Below, in pieces: positions 7,314-15,260 of a stretch of DNA of 64,000 nt. This DNA is from Methylobacter sp. (lineage in GTDB: Bacteria > Pseudomonadota > Gammaproteobacteria > Methylococcales > Methylomonadaceae). The first letter of the stretch is position 1, and each line of letters begins with the position of its first letter. Position numbers and translations under genes: made by a program. The stretch spans positions 62,001-126,000 of the forward strand of contig NZ_JAUXVR010000041.1 in NCBI RefSeq assembly GCF_030680395.1, written 5' to 3'. Below the pieces are notes generated by a model. It saw nothing but the letters and a program-made list of their open reading frames with translations, did no database searches and had not been told where the DNA came from.

Positions 7314-8179
7314 TTGCTTTCCTCGGATTCAGGAGTGGCTAAACCGGCTAACCAGGCGCGCTGGCAGGTACGCCGGGCGCGTTCTTTCATTAGCTGGCGT
7401 ATTTTGGGTGTGGCTTTTGCCAAAGACAAGGTTTCAGCCTTTTGTATGCTCTTGCACAACAGCACATGAAAACCGATTTCCGATTTGACCGCATCGCTGA
7501 CTTCACCCGGTTTCAAGTTGAACAGCACCGCATCCAATTCAGGATAAAGCGTGCCGCGCGGCACGATACCCAGAACCCCGCCTTGCAACGCGGTCGGGCA
7601 TTCGGAATGCCTTAAGGCCAGATCGGCAAACTTGTGCGGCTTTTTATGCAGTTTTTCGGCAAGTTCCTGAGCGCGACTTAACGCCGCTTCAGGGGTATTC
7701 TCAGCATAATCCGGATTAATGCTGATGAAGATATGACTGACTTCACGCCGTTCAGGACGATTAAATTGCTCGGCATGGAGATGGTAATAGATGCCAATGT
7801 CGATATCGCTGATAGCGGGCGCATGACTGGCAATCGACTCCAGCACCGTATTGACCTTGCACTGACGGTGCAAGGCCGCCTGCAAGCTGGCTTTGCTGAG
7901 CCGGTTTTTTTCCAGATCACTGAAAAAAGCGTCCTCATCGTCATAGCGGTCGCGAATTTCCTGATATGCCTGCTGTAATTCATGATCGGTAATGATGACT
8001 GCCGCCGCTTCAGGCGTATTCAGCACCCTGCTCTCAATCCTGAACTCATTTAAAGCCTGGATTTGCGCCTGCTGTAACTCAGCCTCCGTCAATTCATTGG
8101 GCGATTTTTTGAATAAGGCTAAAGCCGCCCTCAGTAAATTGTAAGTTTCCAGCTGGACAGGTTTTTCAATTACAGTCAT
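7310..8179 (-). CDS. nifM: NifM, peptidyl-prolyl isomerase for nitrogenase Fe protein
   Basis: 289 aa from ATG 8179, which has AGAGG upstream and lies one base past the nifZ stop; the longer open frame would overlap nifZ by about 90 bp. The N-terminal half is the helical SurA-like chaperone region; the C-terminal half is a parvulin domain ([20 protein letters not shown], then [18 protein letters not shown] and a Phe/His-rich end GFHVLL). NifM is needed to make active Fe protein (NifH). It overlaps clpX downstream by 4 bp. Confidence 0.95.
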   Translation of the reverse strand: MTVIEKPVQLETYNLLRAALALFKKSPNELTEAELQQAQIQALNEFRIESRVLNTPEAAAVIITDHELQQAYQEIRDRYDDEDAFFSDLEKNRLSKASLQAALHRQCKVNTVLESIASHAPAISDIDIGIYYHLHAEQFNRPERREVSHIFISINPDYAENTPEAALSRAQELAEKLHKKPHKFADLALRHSECPTALQGGVLGIVPRGTLYPELDAVLFNLKPGEVSDAVKSEIGFHVLLCKSIQKAETLSLAKATPKIRQLMKERARRTCQRAWLAGLATPESEESK

Positions 8180-8180
8180 A

Positions 8181-8660
8181 TCAAACCTCTGGTTCATTAA
8201 ATGACTCAGGGTGTGCGGGAGCCAAAGCTGTCTCAGGCACTTGCAGTATTCTACCCTGAAAAGAGACATGGTATTGAATCAGCTCGTTATCTCTAATCAC
8301 CTTAAAAACCTCGCCTTCCGTCCCTTTGGTAAACAGAATATTACCCTGGATGCCTAAATCGATAGTGCAAACCACCCTGTCCCTGAACTCGAAGCGACTG
8401 GGATTCCAAGGTTCATCTCCACCGATCAGTTCTTCCAGCCGACAGCCCACCATTCGGTCAACAGCCAGGAAATGGACGGTAAAAATAACCTGGTCCTGTA
8501 GAAAAGTGCCCACATTAAGGATATTGCCGACACTGCCCCGGCGAACTAACAAAGTGCCTACGTCCATACCCGGATAAGTGCCGTCATTGCGGACGTTCCT
8601 GGTGACCCGAACCGATTCGCCAAAATCAAACCGGCCTTCGTCGTAGCGATCGGGTTTCAT
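8181..8660 (-). CDS. nifZ: NifZ
   Basis: 159 aa. The signature stretch VRNDGTYPGMDVGTLLVRRG followed by VGTFLQDQVIFTVHFL is that of the A. vinelandii-type NifZ, which acts as a chaperone in P-cluster maturation of the MoFe protein. Two SH3-like halves are suggested by the repeated pattern VRVTRN...GTLL and VCTIDL...GNILF. The ATG overlaps the nifW stop by 4 bp and nifM follows after one base. A second, shorter NifZ-family gene is present at 16841. Confidence 0.95.
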   Translation of the reverse strand: MKPDRYDEGRFDFGESVRVTRNVRNDGTYPGMDVGTLLVRRGSVGNILNVGTFLQDQVIFTVHFLAVDRMVGCRLEELIGGDEPWNPSRFEFRDRVVCTIDLGIQGNILFTKGTEGEVFKVIRDNELIQYHVSFQGRILQVPETALAPAHPESFNEPEV

Positions 8661-8974
8661 GTTTTTATATCGCTTAAAGAAACAAATGCGGTTTGCGACA
8701 ACTCGCCCATTGCAAACACTTTAAACACTTTTTCGGTTTGAGCATCGGACTCGACAAAATCCTGATAGGCCCGCATCAGCAATTTACTGTAGATTGCCCG
8801 CTTTGCCGGTTCATGTTCAGGCATTTCATCAGCGGCTTTTTGTAAATAATCATGAAACCGCTGCAAAATATGCAGACGGTTGACATGCACCACGCTGGGT
8901 ATGTAATCCAGTTGAAAATATTGCAAAAAATCTTCTGCGGATTCCAACTCTTCCATTTCTTCTTCAAAACTCAT
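8657..8974 (-). CDS. nifW: NifW, nitrogenase-stabilising protein
   Basis: 105 aa, the usual NifW length. The characteristic pattern is visible: an N-terminal helical EEMEELESAEDFLQYFQ, then PSVVHVNRLHILQRFHDYL, and the C-terminal AYQDFVESDAQTEKVFKVF. NifW binds the MoFe protein and is linked to its assembly and oxygen tolerance. It is followed by nifZ with a 4-bp ATGA overlap and preceded by a 37-aa membrane protein gene. Confidence 0.95.
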   Translation of the reverse strand: MSFEEEMEELESAEDFLQYFQLDYIPSVVHVNRLHILQRFHDYLQKAADEMPEHEPAKRAIYSKLLMRAYQDFVESDAQTEKVFKVFAMGELSQTAFVSLSDIKT

Positions 8975-8990
8975 GGGTTTTCTCCGGTAA

Positions 8991-9104
8991 TTAAAGAGGG
9001 CCGACTAAAGAGGCATCCTGAGTTAAAAGGTAAAGTGCCAGAATAACAAATGCCACTATAGGCATAATGGTCAGTAATGAATCAGTTAAGTTTTTTTTCA
9101 ACAT
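8991..9104 (-). CDS. 37-aa single-span membrane protein in the nif operon
   Basis: This short frame starts at ATG 9104 with GGAG 8 bp upstream and ends at TAA 8991. The 37 residues begin MLKKNLTDSLLT, continue with a strongly hydrophobic stretch (IMPIVAFVILALYLL, residues 13-27), and end in a short polar tail TQDASLVGPL. The positively charged N terminus predicts an inside-in orientation. It lies 16 bp before nifW and 70 bp after the helical-repeat gene, with proper translation signals and no competing frame, so it is probably real. Function unknown; its size resembles small regulators or anchors of membrane complexes. Confidence 0.7.
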   Translation of the reverse strand: MLKKNLTDSLLTIMPIVAFVILALYLLTQDASLVGPL

Positions 9105-9174
9105 GATCTTGCTCCAGTTAATAAATTTGGATTAGCGCAGCATAATCCAACAATCGAGGTTCAAAAATATTAGC

Positions 9175-9693
9175 TTATGCTGCGCCAGCCCACCCTACAT
9201 CCGTTTTACGCTTGACCACCAATTCCAATAATCCCTGTGCACCGATTCTGTCCCTACTATCAAGCTCGACCAGCTTTTCAAAAATAGCCTGACTCAAATC
9301 CAGATTCTCCAAACGCATATTCAAAAAACCGACGGCTTTCAGGGTAAACAAATACAGCCTGATGTTGATTAATAAACCGGCCGGTGCATCGCTAACATGG
9401 TTAGGTTGCAGCTCCCGCCAATCCTCGGGAAAAGCTATGGTCGGCCGGATCACAACCAGGGCTTTGGTGGTTGCCGTTAAAGCTTCTTCCAGTCGATGCT
9501 GGTAATAATAAAAACGGTTTAATGCCACCAGTACGTTCAACGATTCAGGTGCCAAAAAATAAGCTTTCAGCAAAGGCAGTTCGGCATCGCCATTCGCATA
9601 ATTTTCCGCGGCGGCCGCTATCATCTCTTTAACGCCCGCAACATCCGCTTGTTCAAAATACAAACCTTGTGCTTCAAAATCCAACAGATCCAT
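9175..9693 (-). CDS. Helical-repeat (TPR-like) nif accessory protein
   Basis: 172 aa, nearly all helical. LNVLVALNRFYYYQHRLEEALTATTKAL (residues about 53-80) has the spacing of a TPR helix pair, and a second pair is plausible at KAVGFLNMRLENLDLSQAIF (about 117-136). There is no signal or membrane segment. Similar proteins lie between cysE/nifV and nifW in Azotobacter-type nif clusters and have no settled function. It starts right at the cysE stop (no gap) and is probably a protein-interaction factor. Confidence 0.8.
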   Translation of the reverse strand: MDLLDFEAQGLYFEQADVAGVKEMIAAAAENYANGDAELPLLKAYFLAPESLNVLVALNRFYYYQHRLEEALTATTKALVVIRPTIAFPEDWRELQPNHVSDAPAGLLINIRLYLFTLKAVGFLNMRLENLDLSQAIFEKLVELDSRDRIGAQGLLELVVKRKTDVGWAGAA

Positions 9694-10485
9694 TTAACCC
9701 CTCGCCGCCAGTTTTACCGGACTTTCTTTTTTGGGAGTGCAGACGCTTTCCGCATCGCAATGATCACAACTTTCTTCGGCCATTATTTTGGGCGATTCCG
9801 TTTGTTTGGCTTCCAGTTCGTCAATCCGCTCAATTAAACAGGCGATGGCCTTGCCAACCGGATCGGGAATCAAATGGTGATCCAGATCGATACCGTGCCG
9901 GTTTTGAATTTGGGTACCTTTGCTTTGAATAACACGGCCGGGAATACCCACCACCGTACAGCAAGGCGGTACATCTTTAATCACCACCGAATTAGCGCCA
10001 ACACGGACGTTGTTGCCTAAGGTAATCGCCCCGAGAATCTTGGCTCCGGAACCCACCAGCACATTATTGCCCAAGGTCGGATGACGCTTTTCCTTGTTCC
10101 AGGTGGTGCCGCCCAAGGTCACGCCATGATACAAAGTGACATCGTTGCCGATCTCTGTCGTCTCGCCGATCACCACGCCTAATGCGTGGTCGATAAATAA
10201 TCGCCTGCCGATGGTAGCGCCGGGATGAATTTCAACATTGGTCAGCATTCTGGCAGACGCGGCTAAAATCCTGGCGGCCAGTTTCCAGTTGGCTTTCCAT
10301 AAACGGTGACTGATCCGGTGCATTAGCACCGCATGAACCCCCGAATAGGTCAGCAGTATTTCCCAGACACTATGCGCGGCAGGATCGCGGCCAAAAACAC
10401 AGTAGACATCTTCATGCCATTGAGACAGAAAACCCAACGGCGCCTGTGTTTTGCTTTTAATGTTATCTGATATGGCCATAACCAT
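9694..10485 (-). CDS. cysE: Serine O-acetyltransferase, nif-linked CysE
   Basis: 263 aa. The left-handed beta-helix of hexapeptide repeats is clear ([55 protein letters not shown]), with the conserved catalytic His in IDHA. It makes O-acetylserine for cysteine synthesis, raising cysteine supply to NifS during Fe-S cluster building. ATG 10485 has AGGAGC upstream. An unusual C-terminal tail of about 35 residues contains [10 protein letters not shown], a possible metal-binding or redox-sensitive extension. It sits in the nifV run. Confidence 0.93.
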   Translation of the reverse strand: MVMAISDNIKSKTQAPLGFLSQWHEDVYCVFGRDPAAHSVWEILLTYSGVHAVLMHRISHRLWKANWKLAARILAASARMLTNVEIHPGATIGRRLFIDHALGVVIGETTEIGNDVTLYHGVTLGGTTWNKEKRHPTLGNNVLVGSGAKILGAITLGNNVRVGANSVVIKDVPPCCTVVGIPGRVIQSKGTQIQNRHGIDLDHHLIPDPVGKAIACLIERIDELEAKQTESPKIMAEESCDHCDAESVCTPKKESPVKLAARG

Positions 10486-10519
10486 TTTTAGCTCCTATTG
10501 AGTACGGAGGGTAAACACC

Positions 10520-10619
10520 CTCGTTCCCACGCGCTGCGTGGGAATGCCGTGCCGGACGCGCTGCGTCCCGTAGCCTGCTGTTTCCCAAGCTGGAGCTTGG
10601 GAAACAGCAGGCTACGGGA
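10520..10619. repeat. Palindromic repeats between the 48-aa gene and cysE
   Basis: A short GTTCCCACGCGCTGCGTGGGAA palindrome is followed by GGACGCGCTGCGTCC and then by a strong hairpin CCGTAGCCTGCTGTTTCCCA/TGGGAAACAGCAGGCTACGG. The last hairpin has an arm of about 20 bp and could weaken transcription between nifV and cysE. Confidence 0.8.
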
Positions 10620-10625
10620 ATAAAA

Positions 10626-10772
10626 TTAATTTAAACTCCAACCGGTCTTACCCAACGTAGGCGGACCGGGTATCCTGAAAAAAGAACCGGGATAATGATC
10701 GTCCTGATCCGGTACTTCCAACGTTTCTTTAACTTCCAGCTCACTTGACGGCAGTTCTTTATGTTCGTTCAT
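10626..10772 (-). CDS. 48-aa acidic protein between nifV and cysE
   Basis: ATG 10772 has GAGGGTGATCACC just upstream, and the frame ends with TAA at 10626. The 48 residues are acidic over the first half (MNEHKELPSSELEVKETLEV) and Pro/Gly/aromatic-rich over the second (PGSFFRIPGPPTLGKTGWSL). It begins 12 bp after the nifV stop in the same direction. The sequence has no cysteine and no membrane segment. It looks like an intrinsically disordered partner-binding peptide. I do not recognise it; context points to a nitrogenase accessory. Confidence 0.65.
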   Translation of the reverse strand: MNEHKELPSSELEVKETLEVPDQDDHYPGSFFRIPGPPTLGKTGWSLN

Positions 10773-10784
10773 GGTGATCACCCT

Positions 10785-11906
10785 CTAAAGATTTTGATGA
10801 AAAAGATTAAGCTCTTCGGTTTTAGGTGATCTTTTGGTATCACTGACAAAGCGCCTAACCTGGGTTAATAAGGCTTGTGCCTGTATTCGACTGACCGCTA
10901 TACCTATTTGCTTATAAGCGTGAATCACGCCTTGAGTACCCGAATGTTTACCAAGAACCAGTTGATGACTGCGGCCGACAATGGCCGGGTCGACGCCTTG
11001 ATAATTATTCGGGTCCTTTAACAGCCCATCGACATGAATGCCGGCTTCATGGCTGAATACGTTTTTGCCGATCAGGCTTTTCCTGCTGCCGATTGCATCG
11101 CCCGATGCTCTTGCAACCTGCTCGGATAGAGCGGGGAAATTGTGTAGATTAATCCCCGTTTCAATGCCATATAATTGCTTTAAGCCAACCACCACTTCTT
11201 CCAATGCGGCATTGCCGGCACGTTCGCCCAAACCATTAACCGTGGTGTTGACATGAGTCGCACCTGCCAACGCCGCTGCCAACGTGTTGGCGGTAGCAAG
11301 CCCCAAATCGTCATGGGCATGCATTTCAATTTCCAGATCGGTCACTGCTCTTAACTTTTTGATCGTCTCGAATACGCCGAACGGTTCCATAATGCCAACC
11401 GTATCGGCAAAGCGAATCCTGCTTGCTCCGGCCAATTGTGCGGTTTCGGCCATGCGTATCAAGAAATCCACATCCGCTCGCGAGGCATCCTCCATACCGA
11501 CGCACACCTCCATGTTCAAACTTCGCGCTTCCTGAACGCAGCAGGTAATGGTGTTTAAAACCCATTGCCGACTTTGTTTAAGCTTGTGCTGAATGTGTTG
11601 GTCCGAAGCCGATATCGATAAATCGACCTTATCCACATTCAAATCCAAACAAGCATGCAAATCATCGCGGCGCATTCTCGACCAGACCAACAGCTTCGAG
11701 GGTAAGCCTAAAGCTGCAATAGCCTTGATTTCGTCCCGCTCCACCGCGCCCATTGCCGGAATGCCGATTTCCAGCTCCGGCACGCCCAACTCCGCCAACT
11801 GCGTTGCAATCGCCAGCTTTTCGTCCAGCGAAAAAGCAACACCGGCCGATTGCTCGCCATCCCTGAGCGTGGTGTCGTCGATGATAATAGTGCGGGTCTG
11901 TGGTTT
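10785..11906 (-). CDS. nifV: NifV, homocitrate synthase
   Basis: 373 aa from ATG 11906. The open frame extends to 11951, but the sigma54 promoter at 11954-11969 would start transcription near 11943, downstream of that codon. The family TIM barrel shows [10 protein letters not shown] near the N terminus (metal/acyl site), HAHDDLGLA (metal-binding His) and [10 protein letters not shown]. NifV condenses acetyl-CoA with 2-oxoglutarate to give homocitrate, the organic ligand of FeMo-co. It heads the long minus-strand operon. Confidence 0.95.
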   Translation of the reverse strand, partial: KPQTRTIIIDDTTLRDGEQSAGVAFSLDEKLAIATQLAELGVPELEIGIPAMGAVERDEIKAIAALGLPSKLLVWSRMRRDDLHACLDLNVDKVDLSISASDQHIQHKLKQSRQWVLNTITCCVQEARSLNMEVCVGMEDASRADVDFLIRMAETAQLAGASRIRFADTVGIMEPFGVFETIKKLRAVTDLEIEMHAHDDLGLATANTLAAALAGATHVNTTVNGLGERAGNAALEEVVVGLKQLYGIETGINLHNFPALSEQVARASGDAIGSRKSLIGKNVFSHEAGIHVDGLLKDPNNYQGVDPAIVGRSHQLVLGKHSGTQGVIHAYKQIGIAVSRIQAQALLTQVRRFVSDTKRSPKTEELNLFHQNL

Positions 11907-11953
11907 CATGGCTAAACTCAAGCTAACTGGCGTAATGCCTTTAATCTTCATAG

Positions 11954-11969
11954 AGCAAAATACTTGCCA
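11954..11969 (-). promoter_or_regulatory. Sigma54 (-24/-12) promoter of nifV
   Basis: Read on the minus strand the bases are TGGCAAGTATTTTGCT, with GG and GC at the invariant 10-base spacing (consensus TGGCAC-N5-TTGCA). A NifA-type site lies about 110 bp upstream. Transcription would begin near 11943. Confidence 0.85.
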
Positions 11970-12053
11970 ACTGTTTATCCAGCGGAAATAGCGGGATGTA
12001 AACCTTGATTAGCGCAATACCGACAGAACAATGCAACGTAAAAACAAAGAAAT

Positions 12054-12069
12054 TGTCGTAAAGCCGACA
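12054..12069. promoter_or_regulatory. NifA upstream activator site for nifV
   Basis: TGT-CGTAAAGCCG-ACA is an exact TGT-N10-ACA palindromic NifA site. It is about 118 bp upstream of the predicted nifV transcription start, a normal distance for a sigma54 enhancer. Confidence 0.8.
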
Positions 12070-12141
12070 AAGTAGAGTGATTACAAAAAACCAAGTAATA
12101 GGTCTTGCCCCCCTATAAGCCATTGGCTTACACTAATAATT

Positions 12142-12493
12142 ATGTTGACCACAATTGCCGAATTACCCGAATACATCCGCCGCGCCAACGAGCTGCTCTC
12201 TGAGGCAGAGCGTAAGGCCGTCATTGACTATTTGGCGGCACATTCGCTAAACGGTGACATCATGGAAGGTACCGGCGGTATTCGTAAACTTCGTTGGGCG
12301 ACCGGAGGTAAAGGGAAAAGCGGAGGGAGGTGTCCGAATCATTTACTATTCCCATGATCCGCGCATTCCACTGTATTTGCTCACCGTTTTCGGGAAAAAT
12401 GAAAAATAAAACGTCACAAAATCCGAACGTAACGAGCTTGCCAAGCTGGTTAAACTACTCGTACATAGCGCATTAGAGAGGAAACATGACTAA
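12142..12493 (+). pseudogene. Broken RelE/HigB-type toxin gene
   Basis: The first frame (12142 to about 12330) reads MLTTIAELPEYIRRANELLS... and KLRWATGGKGKSGG. A one-base shift near 12328-12332 is needed to continue into VRIIYYSHDPRIPLYLLTVF, the standard core of this mRNA-interferase family. The next expected residue is replaced by TAA at 12407-12409, after which the frame still encodes the family C terminus VTKSERNELAKLVKLLV up to TAA 12491. Two independent lesions make this a pseudogene. The end overlaps the intact antitoxin start, as in functional pairs. Confidence 0.85.
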
Positions 12494-12770
12494 CGCATTT
12501 GCAAGCATTGCTCAAGGTTTAGACGAGGCAATCGCCCTTAACGAAGGCAAAGACATTGCCGCGAAAACACATCGCCCGGAAGAAATTGACGTGGCGCAAT
12601 TACGCCACAACTTGGGTCTGACACAAGCTGATTTTGCCGCTAAATTTTGCATCAGTATCGGCACGCTTCGCCATTGGGAACGCGGCGACCGCAAACCTCA
12701 CGGCTCCGCATTGGCGTTGCTGCATGTCGTGGCGAAAGAACCGCAAGCTGTGCTGCGGGCTTTGGGATAG
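12486..12770 (+). CDS. XRE-family antitoxin (HigA/NadS-like)
   Basis: 94 aa, intact. Residues about 45-80 form a helix-turn-helix: LRHNLGLTQADFAAKF, then a recognition helix with TLRHWERGDRKP. The N-terminal half carries the toxin-binding region. ATG 12486 is preceded by GAGAGGAAAC. It is paired with the broken toxin gene just upstream, overlapping its end by 8 bp. It may remain as a repressor of its own promoter or as an anti-addiction relic. Confidence 0.88.
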   Translation: MTNAFASIAQGLDEAIALNEGKDIAAKTHRPEEIDVAQLRHNLGLTQADFAAKFCISIGTLRHWERGDRKPHGSALALLHVVAKEPQAVLRALG

Positions 12771-12815
12771 TGGGTAACCACCGTAAATACGACTTGATTA
12801 ACATGGAGACAATCG

Positions 12816-13043
12816 ATGATTATCAAGCCCATCCGTAACGATGACGAATTAAAAGCCGCGCTCCAGCGTCTGGAAATGGTTTTTCAAACGGAACCTGACA
12901 CACCCGAAGCCGACGAAATGGAAGTGCTGGTCACCTTAATTGAAGCCTACGAAAACAAACACTATGCGATAACGCCGCCCGACCCGATTGAAGCCATTAA
13001 ATTCAGAATGGAACAACAGAACCTAAATAACCGTTGTCTGTAG
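12816..13043 (+). pseudogene. Truncated HigA-type antitoxin
   Basis: 75 aa, strongly resembling the N-terminal half of HigA-like regulators (PIRNDDELKAALQRLE, then EMEVLVTLIEAYENKHY and PPDPIEAIKFRMEQQ). The family normally continues with a DLxxYIGSxxRVSEVL helix-turn-helix. Here a TAG at 13041-13043 interrupts; the following codons still read AYIDTSG before degenerating. The DNA-binding half is therefore lost. No matching toxin gene adjoins it. Confidence 0.75.
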
Positions 13044-13249
13044 GCCTACATCGACACTAGCGGATGTGGGATGAAAATGAGTTTCTAACCTACAGAATAT
13101 TGATCTAAGGAGATTAAATTTTGCTTCATATAATTTCAGGAAAGTTCTTTACAGGATTCTCTAAATGATCGCGTCATTTCTCAAGAGCAGTTGGAAAAAT
13201 GGATCACCTCACTTTGTTTTTCAGAAAAACTCAAAAAACCGGAGCAATT

Positions 13250-13429
13250 ATGAAATTACAAGTTGTAGTCCACCCTGCTGAAGAAGGCGGGTTTTGGGCA
13301 GAAATTCCTGCTTTTGTAGGCTGTGTTTCGGAAGGTGAAACAGTTGAAGAAACGCTAATCAATATTAAAGAAGCGGCAGAAGGTTGGTTAGAAGTTGCCT
13401 CTATGCGAATCAAAAAGCAACTTGATTAG
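13250..13429 (+). CDS. HicB-like antitoxin domain protein, orphan
   Basis: 59 aa from ATG 13250, with GGAGC 5 bp upstream; the longer in-frame start at 13199 lacks a good site. KLQVVVHPAEEGGFWAEIPAFVGCVSEGET is the typical HicB N-terminal beta sheet, followed by ETLINIKEAAEGWLE. It lacks the C-terminal DNA-binding tail of longer HicB proteins. No HicA toxin is found within about 200 bp on either side. Confidence 0.8.
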   Translation: MKLQVVVHPAEEGGFWAEIPAFVGCVSEGETVEETLINIKEAAEGWLEVASMRIKKQLD

Positions 13430-13449
13430 TAAAAATGCTTCAGCTAACA

Positions 13450-13592
13450 CCGTCATACTGGCATGGATGCCAGTATCCAGTCACATGGATGTGAATATAT
13501 GACTAGGCATAATGCCAAAATCGGATACGGGTGCCATTAATAATAGTTACCATCCATGGCTCTGGATTCCGGCATCCATGCCGGAATGACGG
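13450..13592. repeat. Facing copies of a 31-bp palindromic repeat
   Basis: CCGTCATACTGGCATGGATGCCAG...CAG at 13450-13480 is matched in inverse orientation by CTGGATTCCGGCATCCATGCCGGAATGACGG at 13562-13592. Each arm is itself a palindrome around GGCATGGATGCC. Another single copy sits at 13960-13991. The pair brackets about 80 bp of unrelated sequence and could be a small non-autonomous element. Confidence 0.75.
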
Positions 13593-13639
13593 AGTTTTTT
13601 GCACTCTTTATAATCAGGTAATTTAATCAAGGTGTCGTC

Positions 13640-13936
13640 ATGGAAAAGCAACCGTGTGTTTATCTTCTTGCGAATGGTCGTAATGGGACGCTCTATGTCG
13701 GAGTAACTTCTGATTTGATTAAAAGGATTTTTCAGCATAGAAATAATTTGGCCGATGGATTTACCAAGCGGTATAACGTTCACAATCTCGTGTGGTATGA
13801 AGTACATGAACGTATGGAAAGTGCGATATTGCGGGAAAAACAAATCAAGAAGTGGCGGCGAATGGCAAAAATTGGTTTAATCGAGCAAGGCAATCCAGAT
13901 TGGCTCGATTTATGGCATGAATTGCTACCTTCTTAA
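13640..13936 (+). CDS. GIY-YIG domain endonuclease-like protein
   Basis: 98 aa single-domain protein of the UPF0213/YhbQ type. The GIY-YIG equivalents are CVYLLANG and LYVGVTSDL; the catalytic Arg lies in LIKRIFQH, and the Glu in RMESAILREKQIKKWRR. Such stand-alone domains are abundant, often multi-copy, and are of uncertain function (possibly DNA repair or mobile-element related). The start is ATG 13640 after GTGTCGTC. It is flanked on both sides by copies of the GGCATGGATGCC repeat. Confidence 0.9.
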   Translation: MEKQPCVYLLANGRNGTLYVGVTSDLIKRIFQHRNNLADGFTKRYNVHNLVWYEVHERMESAILREKQIKKWRRMAKIGLIEQGNPDWLDLWHELLPS

Positions 13937-13959
13937 CAAGGTATCTACAAATCGTAACG

Positions 13960-13991
13960 CCGTCTTTCCGGCATGGATGCCGAAAAGACGG
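13960..13991. repeat. GGCATGGATGCC palindromic repeat, single copy
   Basis: CCGTCTTTCCGGCATGGATG followed by its complement CCGAAAAGACGG. It lies between the convergent GIY-YIG and nifS genes and may act as a bidirectional terminator. Confidence 0.7.
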
Positions 13992-14051
13992 GGCATGGGG
14001 ATTTATCCAAAACTTGTCAAAAAACAGCAGAAAAACTTAACTCCAACTCCC

Positions 14052-15260
14052 TTACGCATAGGTCGGCTTAAACGCCTGCTCAGGATTTGCCACCGGCCCA
14101 TCTCCAGACCAATACGGCGACAACTTTCGCAAGGTCGCCACAATGCCGGGCATCACCTCCAGAACTTTATCCACTTCCGCCATGGTGTTATAGCGCGAGA
14201 ACGAAAACCGGATCGTGCCGTGCGCGGCGGTGTAAGGAATATCCATAGCCCGCATCACATGCGACGGTTCCAATGAGCCGGAAGTACACGCCGAACCGCT
14301 CGACGCCGCGATACCGTATTTATTCAATAACATCAGAATCGACTCGCCTTCGATATATTCAAAGGCTATGTCGGTGGTGTTAGGCAGGCGGTTGTACATA
14401 TCGCCGGTTACAAAACAATGCCCAATCTGTTCGGTAATGCCTTGTTCCAGACGGTCGCGCATGGCTTTGACTTTGGTGTTTTCATACTCGATATACTCTA
14501 ACGCCAGTTCGCAGGCTTTTCCCAGGCCGACAATGGACGCGCTGTTTTCAGTCCCTGCCCTTCTGCCCCGTTCCTGATGACCGCCGCGCAGCAAGGGGCG
14601 ATAACGGGTGCCGCGGCGTAGATACAAAACACCGATGCCTTTGGGTGCATGCAGCTTATGTCCCGATAATGACAACATATCGATTTTGGTATCCTGCAAC
14701 ATCATCGGAATCTTGCCCACCGCCTGAACTGCGTCGGTATGAAACATCACGCCTGCGGCGTTTGCCATCTCTGCCATTTCCGCGACCGGAAAAATCGTAC
14801 CGGTTTCGTTATTGGCCCACATCACCGAGACAATCGCCACCTGATCGGATAACAATTTCTTATAGGATTCCAGATTCAAGCGCCCGGCTTTATCGACCGG
14901 CAATCTATGGATGGTGTAACCTTCTTTTTCAAGATAATCGCACAGGCTTAAAATCGCCGGATGCTCTACCGTGGTGGTAATGATTTCTTTCTTGTTCGGT
15001 TGCGCCTTGATCGCGGAAAGAATCGCCGTGGAGTTTGATTCGGTGCCGCACGAGGTAAAAATGATTTCGGAATCATGTTCGCAGCCGATCAAGGCCTGAA
15101 CCTGCTGCCGGGCCTGTTTAAGCCCGCGCGCCACGCCGTCGGCGAATTTATGGATGGATGACGGATTGCCGTATTGCTCAAGAAAATAAGGAATCATCAC
15201 ATCGACCACCGCAGGATCAACCTTGGTGGTGGCATTGTTATCAAGATAAATGTCAGTCAT
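14052..15260 (-). CDS. nifS: NifS cysteine desulfurase
   Basis: 402 aa from ATG 15260; its A is shared with the nifU stop TGATG, so translation is coupled. It is a PLP fold-type I desulfurase: the PLP lysine is in LSLSGHKLHAPKG, the cofactor-stacking His in TTVEHPAIL, and the active Cys is in the loop SGSACTSGSLEPSHVM typical of NifS/IscS (group I). It removes sulfur from cysteine and hands it to NifU for nitrogenase Fe-S clusters. Confidence 0.95.
   Translation of the reverse strand: MTDIYLDNNATTKVDPAVVDVMIPYFLEQYGNPSSIHKFADGVARGLKQARQQVQALIGCEHDSEIIFTSCGTESNSTAILSAIKAQPNKKEIITTTVEHPAILSLCDYLEKEGYTIHRLPVDKAGRLNLESYKKLLSDQVAIVSVMWANNETGTIFPVAEMAEMANAAGVMFHTDAVQAVGKIPMMLQDTKIDMLSLSGHKLHAPKGIGVLYLRRGTRYRPLLRGGHQERGRRAGTENSASIVGLGKACELALEYIEYENTKVKAMRDRLEQGITEQIGHCFVTGDMYNRLPNTTDIAFEYIEGESILMLLNKYGIAASSGSACTSGSLEPSHVMRAMDIPYTAAHGTIRFSFSRYNTMAEVDKVLEVMPGIVATLRKLSPYWSGDGPVANPEQAFKPTYA

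Noticed and set aside
12142-12493. Programmed frameshift in the RelE/HigB-like toxin
   Set aside because: A second lesion, an in-frame TAA at 12407, cannot be explained by one shift; decay is simpler.
13043-13640. HicA toxin partner for the HicB-like gene
   Set aside because: Looked for the GSHHxxxxHP-type core on both sides and found none.
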